A stretch of 48,069 nucleotides of DNA, from NCBI GenBank assembly GCA_022774505.1, contig JALFLW010000106.1:1-48069 (forward strand), in the 5' to 3' direction. A program made the translations under genes and the position numbers. The notes under the pieces were generated by a model, which had not been told where the DNA came from, ran no database searches, and saw only the letters and a program-made list of their open reading frames with translations. This DNA comes from Lachnospiraceae bacterium. Its GTDB lineage: Bacteria > Bacillota > Clostridia > Lachnospirales > Lachnospiraceae. Shown here piece by piece: positions 41,063 through 48,069 of the stretch. How positions within the stretch are numbered: the first letter of the stretch is position 1; the number at the start of each line of letters is the position of its first letter.

Positions 41063-41800
41063 ATGATTGCAGAATTAAAACCGGGGGAACGTATCGATGA
41101 CCTTCAGATCAATGATTATCATATTATACAGAATCCTGATAAATTCTGCTTTGGAATGGATGCAGTTCTCCTTTCCTCTTTTGCCGCTCCATATGCAAAA
41201 GGGAAAGTTATGGATTTCGGTACAGGTACCGGAATTATCCCTATTCTTCTTACCGCAAAATCCTGTGCCGATCACATTGACGCACTGGAAATTCAGGCAG
41301 ACAGTGCTGATATGGCACAACGCAGTGTTCAATTAAACGGATTAGAAGATAAGATCCGGATCATCACCGGGGATCTGAAAAATGCTTCCCTTATTACAGG
41401 CAGATCCGTATATGACTGCATCACGACAAATCCTCCTTACATGAATAATAATCATGGTCTGAAAAATCCGGATATGCCAAAAGCAATTGCCAGACATGAA
41501 GTATTATGCTCTCTTGATGACGTTGTGCGGGAGGGTGCTGCTATCTTAAAGCCGGGCGGACACTTTATTATGGTACACCGGCCATTTCGATTGATTGAAA
41601 TAATCACTACACTAAAAAAATATAAATTAGAACCAAAACATATGCGTTTTGTCCATCCATACCGGGATAAAGAACCAAATATGATCCTTATAGATGCCGT
41701 CCGTGGCGGCAATTCCATGGTAAAAATCGATCCGCCTTTGGTAATCTACTCCTCTCCCGGTGAATATACAAAAGAAGTTTTAAGTATTTATAACATGTAG
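41063..41800 (+). CDS. trmN6: tRNA1(Val) (adenine(37)-N6)-methyltransferase, TrmN6/YabB family
   Basis: 245-residue Rossmann-fold SAM-dependent methyltransferase. Motif I is VMDFGTGTGIIPILL (about residues 50-64), and the NPPY motif typical of N6-adenine transfer is TTNPPYMNN near 120. It is expected to methylate an adenine in tRNA; the exact target is inferred from the family and from the YabB position between ricT and rsmI. The ATG at 41063 has AAAGGAG 5 bases upstream; earlier starts would overlap ricT. Confidence 0.93.
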   Translation: MIAELKPGERIDDLQINDYHIIQNPDKFCFGMDAVLLSSFAAPYAKGKVMDFGTGTGIIPILLTAKSCADHIDALEIQADSADMAQRSVQLNGLEDKIRIITGDLKNASLITGRSVYDCITTNPPYMNNNHGLKNPDMPKAIARHEVLCSLDDVVREGAAILKPGGHFIMVHRPFRLIEIITTLKKYKLEPKHMRFVHPYRDKEPNMILIDAVRGGNSMVKIDPPLVIYSSPGEYTKEVLSIYNM

Positions 41801-41814
41801 AAATGGAGAAAAAA

Positions 41815-42660
41815 ATGACCGGAACATTATACCTTTGTGCTACTCCTATCGGAAATTTAGAAGATATTACCTTTCGTGTCCTCAGAACCTTAAAGGAAGT
41901 TGATCTTATCGCAGCAGAGGATACCCGTAATACCATCAAGCTTCTAAATCATTTCGAAATAAAAACTCCTATGACAAGCTATCACGAATATAACAAGATA
42001 GATAAAGCTGCATATCTTGTTTCCAAGCTTTCCCAGGGAACAAATATCGCTCTCGTTACAGATGCAGGAACACCGGGTATTTCTGATCCCGGTGAAGAAA
42101 TTGTCCGTCAGGCCTATTCTGCAGGGATTCCTGTTACCTCTCTGCCCGGAGCCTGTGCATGTGTTACGGCACTGACATTATCCGGTTTATCCACAAGGCG
42201 TTTTGCCTTTGAAGCCTTTCTGCCGGCAGACAAAAAGGAGCGTGCTGCCATCCTTGAATCCCTCAAGACGGAAACACGCACCATAATAATTTATGAAGCA
42301 CCACATCATCTCTTAAATACATTAAAACAACTTTACAACACGATAGGTAACAGAAAATTAACACTATGCAAAGAATTAACAAAGCTTCACGAAACCGTAC
42401 AGCTGACAACTCTTGAAGAAGCGATCGATCATTACACGGATTCTGCACCCAAAGGAGAATATGTTCTGGTACTCGAGGGAATTTCCCGCCATATCTTGGA
42501 TCTGCAAGAACAGGAAAGCTGGAGAGAAATGGAGCTTCAGGATCATATGCAGCATTATTTAAAACAGGGACTTTCCAAAAAAGAAGCTATGAAAAAGGTG
42601 GCTCAGGACCGTGGAATATCCAAACGCGATGTATATCAGCAATTATTATCTGACAGATGA
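41815..42660 (+). CDS. rsmI: 16S rRNA (cytidine(1402)-2'-O)-methyltransferase RsmI
   Basis: 281-residue tetrapyrrole-methylase-fold enzyme that 2'-O-methylates C1402 in the ribosomal P site. Landmarks are LYLCATPIGNLEDITFR at the N terminus, AAEDTRNT, TSYHEYN, LVTDAGTPGISDPG and YEAPHHL. The ATG at 41815 has GGAG 6 bases ahead; an in-frame ATG at 41803, 2 bases after the trmN6 stop, has no ribosome site. It is the last gene of the operon. Its stop codon directly abuts that of the convergent gene. Confidence 0.97.
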   Translation: MTGTLYLCATPIGNLEDITFRVLRTLKEVDLIAAEDTRNTIKLLNHFEIKTPMTSYHEYNKIDKAAYLVSKLSQGTNIALVTDAGTPGISDPGEEIVRQAYSAGIPVTSLPGACACVTALTLSGLSTRRFAFEAFLPADKKERAAILESLKTETRTIIIYEAPHHLLNTLKQLYNTIGNRKLTLCKELTKLHETVQLTTLEEAIDHYTDSAPKGEYVLVLEGISRHILDLQEQESWREMELQDHMQHYLKQGLSKKEAMKKVAQDRGISKRDVYQQLLSDR

Positions 42661-43026
42661 TCAGCTTCTTAATCGCTGCTTATGACGGCATCTTTTTTCC
42701 CGGCGGCAATTCATTTCATGACACAGCATAATTTCTACCATAGGCTTTAACCATCCCTGATCGATCTTATCTTTATCTTTGCAATAATGACAGCAGATTC
42801 CGGCAGCCATACGCTCTGTAGTAACTTTATCCGGATACCTGTCATACATTGGACTTCCATCATATTCGAGCTGATCGCATACATTCATCACCAGCTGGTT
42901 AAGTTCTGCTGTCTCTAAAGGGTACAAATACTTTAGATCAACTGTTTCTTCTTCCTTTGGAATCTGTGCTAATTCTAAAGGAAAAACCATTGCATTCCCT
43001 TTTGGATAATTTACTCGTTTTTGCAT
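42661..43026 (-). CDS. conserved hypothetical Cys-containing small protein
   Basis: 121 residues, no signal or membrane segment. A C-terminal half with CCHYCKDKDK and LCHEMNCRREKRCRHKQR holds six Cys and three His in spacing that could bind metal; the end is strongly basic. The N-terminal half (ETAELNQLVMNVCDQLEYDGSPMYDRYPD) is acidic and helical. I do not recognise a named family. A proper ribosome site (AAGAGGA, 8 bases) and near-zero overlap with rsmI support a real gene. It is convergent with the tmk operon and divergent from the gene at 43200. Confidence 0.75.
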   Translation of the reverse strand: MQKRVNYPKGNAMVFPLELAQIPKEEETVDLKYLYPLETAELNQLVMNVCDQLEYDGSPMYDRYPDKVTTERMAAGICCHYCKDKDKIDQGWLKPMVEIMLCHEMNCRREKRCRHKQRLRS

Positions 43027-43097
43027 ATTACAAATCCTCTTACTATCAGATTATTTCCTATTATTATATGACAATTCTGAAAATTTAGTGACTGTCC

Positions 43098-43126
43098 TTG
43101 CCTTTTTTCCGGGAACAATCTATACT
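43098..43126 (+). promoter_or_regulatory. promoter of the 840-residue exported protein gene
   Basis: TTGCCT (43098-43103), 17-base spacer, TATACT (43121-43126), about 70 bases before the start. Confidence 0.7.
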
Positions 43127-43199
43127 AAAGACAAGAATGCTTTTTACTCTGTATGAAAAATTATAATTATGAATTTGTAAGATCATCAGGAGGTTTGTT

Positions 43200-45722
43200 T
43201 TGAAATATTTTTATAAAGGTTTTGGATTTTTTATATTATTTTGTGTATCCATTTTTATTTTTGGCAGGCATATTCCCAGTATAAATGTCGGAACTGCAAC
43301 AGCTACCAGTCTGCAGGATTCTACATTTCCTCTTGTAAATATAACAACAGATAAATATACAATAAATACCCTTCACGGATACAGCAGTTCCCTGAACAGT
43401 GCAAATGTCCGTGAGTCCATTACACCGATCGGTTCTGATAAATCATTTCGTGTAACAATATCCGGCAATGAATTAAAAGTTAAAAGACTCGATTATGAAC
43501 TTCAGGATATAGCAAACCAAAAAGTAATCGGAACAGGAACAATTTCCGCATTTAATGAATCAGATACCGAAAAAACGGCTGATCTTATTTTAGATGCTGC
43601 TATGAATACCAGTACAGAATACGGAATGCAGATCACACTGACCACAAATTACAGTAAAAGGATTCATTACTATACCCGAATAAAGTATTACGATAGTGAT
43701 TTCTTTTTAAAACAGAAAATAGGTTTTGTACAAAAATTCCATAATGCAACTTTTCACAAAGATACTGATTTTGAACTAAATAATTATCTTGAAACTAATG
43801 GAAGTGCCGACTCTACACTGGCTAACGTGACGATTAATTCCAGCAAAAAGCTTATAACATGGGGAAAAATGAAACCAAAGATTGTTTCTCCATGTATACC
43901 GACCATCAAGGAATTAAATATTGAGACAGCTGCCATCGAACAGACTTATTTTGTAACTGCTAAAACGGATACAGGAAAAGAAACCTACCAGATTAAAGAA
44001 TTTTATCGTGTCCGCTACACAACCGGAAGAATCTACCTGTTGTATTTTCAGAGAACCATGGAAGCCGTATTTGATCCGGAACTGACATCAACCTATGAAA
44101 GTGAATTTAAGATTGGTATTACAAATACAGAAGATCTTAATCTGACATCGAGCCCGGATAATAAAAAAGTAGCTTTTGTACGAAATGGAAATTTATGGTA
44201 TTACGACCTTTCCAGTGAAAATCTAAATATGGTATTTTCTTTTGTTCAAAACTCAAATGACTATGTCAGAGATTATTATGATCAGCATGACATTCATATT
44301 ATCAATGTTGATAATAATGGAAACATTGATTTCATTGTTTATGGATATATGAATTGTGGTGATTATGAGGGAAGAGTTGGTATTCTCCTTTATAGCTATG
44401 ATCCAAAGAAGAATCAGATCAACGAGCGTATCTATCTTCCACTTGATACAACTTACCAGCAGTTAAAAGAGGATTTGGGACAGTTTAGCTATGTAAACCG
44501 CAAAAATATATTTTATTTTTCACTTTATGACCGTGTATATGCATATAATATTACCTCAAGACAATATACTGTTTTGACAAAAAATGCATCCGGTGATAAT
44601 TTTGCCATGTTGGAGACAGCGAAATGTTTTGTCTGGTCAAATGCAGGTTCAAAAAAACCGGCAACAGCCATCACGCTGCTTGACCTGGAATCAGAAAAGA
44701 AAAGAACGATAAAGGCACCAAAAAACCAATATATAAAAGTGCTTGGAACTATTGATTCCAGTATTGTATATGGTTTTGTCCGCAAAACCGACCTCTATGA
44801 ATCCGAAGAAGGTGAACAGCTTCTCCCTGTATACAAACTTATTATTGCAAACAGTCAGGGTGAGATCCTAAAGCAATATCAAACAAAAAATGTATATATC
44901 ATAAAAACATATGTTGATAAAGATATTATCCGGTTAAAACGAGTACGAAGATCCGGAAATCATTTCAAAAATATATCCGATGACAGTATCCAGCATCAGC
45001 AGGATAATAAGGCAAAATCCTTTGATCTGACAGCCCGTGTGACAGACCGTTCTCTTACAGAAAAATACCTGTCACTTCCTGCAGGATTTGTCATGAAAGG
45101 AAAACCGAATATTATATTTACAAAATATGTAATGGTAACAGAAAATACCACCTTTTATATTAACGATCCACAAAAAAATGCCTCTGATAAATATTATATT
45201 TACGCATATGGACAGATTACCGGTTCTACCCATGATGCAGGTACCTCTATCCGACAGGCAGATGAACAAATGGGTGTTGTAATGGATAATCATAACAATA
45301 TCATATGGGAAAGAGGCGGAAAATTTTTAAGTAACACTGTATCATTAATTGACAAAACAAGAGTATCCGGAAATATAACAAGCATTAAGGCCTGTATGCA
45401 CATGCTTCTGCAGTCTGCACAGATAACAGAAGATGCTTCCAAACTAAAAGGACCTTCAACAATGGATATACTCAAAAAATATATTAGTACGCCTGTGAAT
45501 CTCACCGGATGTACCGTAGACGAAATTTTATATTTTATCAGCAGCGGAAAACCGGTTATGGCAATGAAAAATTCATCTGAAGCCGTATTGATCACCTCTT
45601 ACAATTCATCTTCTGTAAGCTGGTATGATCCATCAACGGGCTCTCATACAAAAATGTCAATTAATCATGCAGAAAAGTATTTTGAAAATGCAGGATATGT
45701 ATTTATAAGTTATATTTCTTAA
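43200..45722 (+). CDS. large exported protein with beta-rich body and degenerate C39-like C-terminal domain
   Basis: 840 residues from a TTG start with AGGAGG 6 bases upstream. The N-terminal hydrophobic segment (about 5-22) is a signal or anchor. The body is beta-rich; residues about 310-530 contain repeated KKVAFVRNGNLWYYDL-like blades that suggest a beta-propeller. The last 110 residues resemble a C39-type papain-like domain (VDEILYFISSGKPVMAM, EAVLITSYN, YDPSTG, YFENAGYVFISY). At the usual His position (GH.VLI) Glu is seen, so it is probably not a protease. No named family is recognised. deoB begins 17 bases after the stop, so the two may be co-transcribed. Confidence 0.8.
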   Translation: MKYFYKGFGFFILFCVSIFIFGRHIPSINVGTATATSLQDSTFPLVNITTDKYTINTLHGYSSSLNSANVRESITPIGSDKSFRVTISGNELKVKRLDYELQDIANQKVIGTGTISAFNESDTEKTADLILDAAMNTSTEYGMQITLTTNYSKRIHYYTRIKYYDSDFFLKQKIGFVQKFHNATFHKDTDFELNNYLETNGSADSTLANVTINSSKKLITWGKMKPKIVSPCIPTIKELNIETAAIEQTYFVTAKTDTGKETYQIKEFYRVRYTTGRIYLLYFQRTMEAVFDPELTSTYESEFKIGITNTEDLNLTSSPDNKKVAFVRNGNLWYYDLSSENLNMVFSFVQNSNDYVRDYYDQHDIHIINVDNNGNIDFIVYGYMNCGDYEGRVGILLYSYDPKKNQINERIYLPLDTTYQQLKEDLGQFSYVNRKNIFYFSLYDRVYAYNITSRQYTVLTKNASGDNFAMLETAKCFVWSNAGSKKPATAITLLDLESEKKRTIKAPKNQYIKVLGTIDSSIVYGFVRKTDLYESEEGEQLLPVYKLIIANSQGEILKQYQTKNVYIIKTYVDKDIIRLKRVRRSGNHFKNISDDSIQHQQDNKAKSFDLTARVTDRSLTEKYLSLPAGFVMKGKPNIIFTKYVMVTENTTFYINDPQKNASDKYYIYAYGQITGSTHDAGTSIRQADEQMGVVMDNHNNIIWERGGKFLSNTVSLIDKTRVSGNITSIKACMHMLLQSAQITEDASKLKGPSTMDILKKYISTPVNLTGCTVDEILYFISSGKPVMAMKNSSEAVLITSYNSSSVSWYDPSTGSHTKMSINHAEKYFENAGYVFISYIS

Positions 45723-45739
45723 ATGAAAAGAGGGATAGT

Positions 45740-46924
45740 ATGAAACGTGTATTTTTAATCGTATTGGACAGCGTAGGGATTGGAGAAGCTCCTGATGCAG
45801 AAGCTTTCGGTGATGTAGGAAGCCATACCGTTTATGCGGCTTCGACGGATGAACATTTTTACATGCCAAATATGCAAAAGCTTGGTTTCTTTCAAATACA
45901 GGGAAACAAAGTCGATAAAAGGCATCTATGGGCACAGCAGAAAATCAATCCAAACGGAGCTTTTATGCGCATGCAGGAAGCATCCATGGGAAAAGATACC
46001 ACAATTGGACATTGGGAAATTGCCGGTATTATTTCTCCAAATCCTATGCCAACATTTCCACATGGGTTTCCGGATGAACTGATCAAACAGCTGGAACAGG
46101 AAACCGGACGTCAGGTACTCTGTAATATGCCCTATTCCGGCACAGAAGTAATAGAAAAATACGGTGCCGAACATATGAGAACGGGGGCTTTGATCGTTTA
46201 CACATCTGCAGACAGCGTCCTGCAGATTGCCGCTCATGAAGACATTATACCTGTAGAAGAATTATATCATATCTGTGAAATTGCCCGCAGACTCTGTCAT
46301 GGCTCCTATGCTGTCGGAAGAGTTATAGCACGTCCATTTATTGGCTCTCCTGGACAATTTACGCGTACCGGCAGACGACATGATTTTTCTCTTACACCTC
46401 CCCGTAATACTATGCTGGATGCGATCAAAAACGCCGGTCTGGATGTATGGGCAATCGGCAAGATCAACGATATATTTGCCGGAAAAGGTGTTACTAAAAT
46501 GACCCGGACAGAAGATAACGAAGACGGTATAAATAAAACCCTTGCTTATATGAAGGAAGATTTTCATGGACTTTGTTTTGTCAATCTCGTAGATTTTGAT
46601 ATGAAATACGGGCACAGAAACGATGTGCCGGGATATGCAGCTGCACTTTCCTATTTTGACAAACGCCTGCCTGAAATCCTCGCTGCTCTCCGCCCTGATG
46701 ATATTCTTATGATTACAGCCGACCACGGATGTGATCCAAGTACACCATCTACAGACCATTCAAGAGAATACACACCTCTGGTCATTGCCGGTGATTCCAT
46801 ACTGCCCGATACAGACCTTGGCACAAGACCCACATTTGCCGATATCGGGACAACGATCTGTGACTATCTTGATGTCACATGCAGCTTAGATGGTACATCT
46901 TTCTTAAAAGATATTATTAACTAA
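45740..46924 (+). CDS. deoB: phosphopentomutase (DeoB)
   Basis: 394-residue cytosolic alkaline-phosphatase-superfamily mutase interconverting (deoxy)ribose 1- and 5-phosphates in nucleoside salvage. Metal and catalytic motifs are visible: LDSVGIGEAPDA at residues 8-19, KDTTIGHWE with the phospho-acceptor Thr near residue 85, TADHGCDPSTPSTDHSRE near 330. Length is normal. AAAGAGGG lies upstream. The stop codon TAA is shared with the first bases of the palindromic element at 46921. Confidence 0.97.
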   Translation: MKRVFLIVLDSVGIGEAPDAEAFGDVGSHTVYAASTDEHFYMPNMQKLGFFQIQGNKVDKRHLWAQQKINPNGAFMRMQEASMGKDTTIGHWEIAGIISPNPMPTFPHGFPDELIKQLEQETGRQVLCNMPYSGTEVIEKYGAEHMRTGALIVYTSADSVLQIAAHEDIIPVEELYHICEIARRLCHGSYAVGRVIARPFIGSPGQFTRTGRRHDFSLTPPRNTMLDAIKNAGLDVWAIGKINDIFAGKGVTKMTRTEDNEDGINKTLAYMKEDFHGLCFVNLVDFDMKYGHRNDVPGYAAALSYFDKRLPEILAALRPDDILMITADHGCDPSTPSTDHSREYTPLVIAGDSILPDTDLGTRPTFADIGTTICDYLDVTCSLDGTSFLKDIIN

Positions 46925-47188
46925 GACTTCTCACACCCAAAACCGATATGTACCCATAATATGTCTTATGTCTGGTTGCATGTAATAGCATTTTGCCTTT
47001 CCAGACACTTTTAAATCCGTGAGCTGTGACTAAAAAAATTGACGCAGATCAGTAGGATTTTTGAAAAGACAATTTTTTTAGTCACAGCTCACGGATTAAT
47101 TTGTTTTCCAAGGCAAAATGCATATTTATTCTTCAGAACATAAGACATATTATGGGCTGCTTTCTGTTATTGGTGTGGGAAGTCTTAG
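46921..47188 (+). repeat. 268-base palindromic element (long imperfect hairpin)
   Basis: Four pairs of complementary blocks nest inside one another: 46921-46937 with 47172-47188 (17 pairs, one G-U), 46953-46971 with 47138-47156 (19 perfect), 46988-46999 with 47110-47121 (12 perfect), and 47014-47041 with 47070-47097 (28 perfect). A 28-base loop (47042-47069) is at the centre. Between blocks are poorly paired segments of 12-16 bases on each arm. The single G-U pair favours the plus strand as the RNA. No reading frame of note lies inside. A half copy is at 1-134. Confidence 0.9.
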
Positions 47189-47212
47189 TTATTAAGTAAC
47201 AAAATTAAGTAC

Positions 47213-47257
47213 AAAAAAGAGACCGGTTTTTGTTGAATCTGTCTCTTTTTATTTTTT
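47213..47257. terminator. terminator downstream of deoB and the palindromic element
   Basis: AAAAAGAGAC pairs with GTCTCTTTTT (47241-47250) around a 17-base loop and is followed by ATTTTTT. It can act on both strands; on the plus strand it would end transcripts from deoB through the element. The 130 bases after it, up to the next gene, are AT-rich with a possible TACAAT -10 box near 47349 and nothing else recognised. Confidence 0.8.
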
Positions 47258-47387
47258 CTATTTTTCTCCTTTTTTACCAAAATACATCTTATCGTTTTAT
47301 TCTATATTTGTTATTAATTAGCAATAGATTTTTCATAGATTTTCTTTTACAATATAAGTGCTTTTGAGATGAAGAAAGGAAATGCTT

Positions 47388-48069
47388 ATGAAAAATATAT
47401 CTTTATTCCTTACTCATCATCTGTACCTTATATGTATTGTTTTATCTATATTTCAGATAATAATTCTTACCGAACCCCTGATCATTGATCCCTATCCAGC
47501 GAAGGCAGAATTTCGATTACCTGATACACACAGAGACATTGATCATTCCAAAGTAATTCAAAAAAACAATAATTATATTTCAACAATATCGCCTGAATCA
47601 TTTCACTACTATTATCTGTTAGGCCGTGAAAAATCGTCCGATATCCAACTGATGATCCAGGCAAAAGAGAAAATATCTCTTTCCTTTCAATTTTATGATC
47701 ATAAGGGAAATCTCACTACCCCGGCATCATATACAATAGATACTGCTAATTGCAGATTGATCATTGAGTATAAAATTGCAGCTGAAAAAAACTGCCTTTT
47801 TGGTATATACAACAGTAAGAAAGAACCCTTTACATACTCTATATCATATTCATATAAAGAAAAGCAATCTGCATCCTCAACACAGAAACCAAATGTAAAA
47901 CAACAAAAGAAAAAGCATACCAACAAAAAACCAATAAGATCTGCAAAGCCGATTACAACAAAAAAACCGCTCCCAAAAAAGACGAGCAAAAACAAAATAA
48001 ACAATCACACAACCTCATCTGTCATATCATCTCAAAAGCCAATATTTACAGAAACTCCTAAAAAAAATA
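47388..48069 (+). CDS. partial exported protein with Lys/Thr/Pro-rich stalk, cut by the window end
   Basis: Open frame from ATG at 47388 (AAAGGA 7 bases ahead) to the window edge, 227 residues visible and no stop. A hydrophobic N-terminal segment (about 12-30) looks like a signal or membrane anchor. About residues 40-160 form a globular domain of unknown type (YISTISPESFHYYYLLG; IQLMIQAKEKISLSFQF). From about 170 on it is a Lys/Thr/Ser/Pro stalk (KKHTNKKPIRSAKPITTKKP) like the stalks of the surface proteins at 11956-14838. The family is not recognised. The gene may have more extracellular domains to the right. Confidence 0.75.
   Translation, partial: MKNISLFLTHHLYLICIVLSIFQIIILTEPLIIDPYPAKAEFRLPDTHRDIDHSKVIQKNNNYISTISPESFHYYYLLGREKSSDIQLMIQAKEKISLSFQFYDHKGNLTTPASYTIDTANCRLIIEYKIAAEKNCLFGIYNSKKEPFTYSISYSYKEKQSASSTQKPNVKQQKKKHTNKKPIRSAKPITTKKPLPKKTSKNKINNHTTSSVISSQKPIFTETPKKN

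Noticed and set aside
46921..47188. Insertion sequence
   Set aside because: Inverted ends are present but the 268 bases hold no transposase frame; it can at most be a non-autonomous element, and its fixed length and paired blocks leave other explanations open.

Overview
The window looks like a chromosomal segment of a low-GC Gram-positive anaerobe of the class Clostridia, most likely Lachnospiraceae. The support is inferential: AddAB instead of RecBCD, the tmk-yaaR-holB-ricT-trmN-rsmI order shared with other Firmicutes, strong GGAGG ribosome sites, a CIRCE/HrcA site, a Gram-positive LexA box, a YesM/LplB/LplC-type ABC locus, FabV and QueT. No rRNA, CRISPR array, phage or transposase gene was seen. 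Nothing identifies the species.

Layout. Bases 1-32115 are read almost wholly from the minus strand; the exception is one small membrane-anchored protein gene at 22096-22569. In reading order from the right: a Big_5-domain protein and a YesM-type histidine kinase; a surface protein; a carbohydrate-type ABC transporter (LplB-like with an extra membrane domain, LplC-like, YesL, solute-binding lipoprotein); queT behind a preQ1-I riboswitch; then a nine-gene run with short gaps, addB-addA-NlpC/P60-Ig protein-LRR protein-MoxR-DUF58-transglutaminase-like-DNA glycosylase, ending at a terminator. Next come a LexA-boxed radical-SAM/DUF4130 pair, hsp20 with promoter and CIRCE, tRNA-Gly(CCC), and fabV. 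Bases 32378-48069 are mostly plus strand: flavin reductase, an OLD-family ATPase/nuclease, murA, then (after a minus-strand HD-GYP gene) the tmk to rsmI housekeeping operon, a small minus-strand gene of unknown function, an 840-residue exported protein, deoB, a large palindrome, and the start of another exported protein cut by the window end.

Functional themes. Three DNA-repair units lie close together (AddAB; the glycosylase; the LexA-controlled radical-SAM/DUF4130 pair). A cell-surface module (NlpC/P60, Ig, LRR) is apparently co-transcribed with MoxR-DUF58-transglutaminase, but the transglutaminase-like protein has Ser where the catalytic Cys should be. The sugar-uptake locus has internal promoters and a terminator that should let the binding protein be made in excess.

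The least explained structure is a 268-base near-perfect palindrome at 46921-47188. Its arms contain four paired blocks at roughly 32-base intervals. Bases 1-134 of the window align without gaps to exactly one half of it, and a further isolated end copy lies at 145-161. This is a repeated, structure-conserving element that I cannot assign to a known family. Smaller repeated intergenic motifs (a post-terminator element and a shared 5' leader hairpin) are listed separately.
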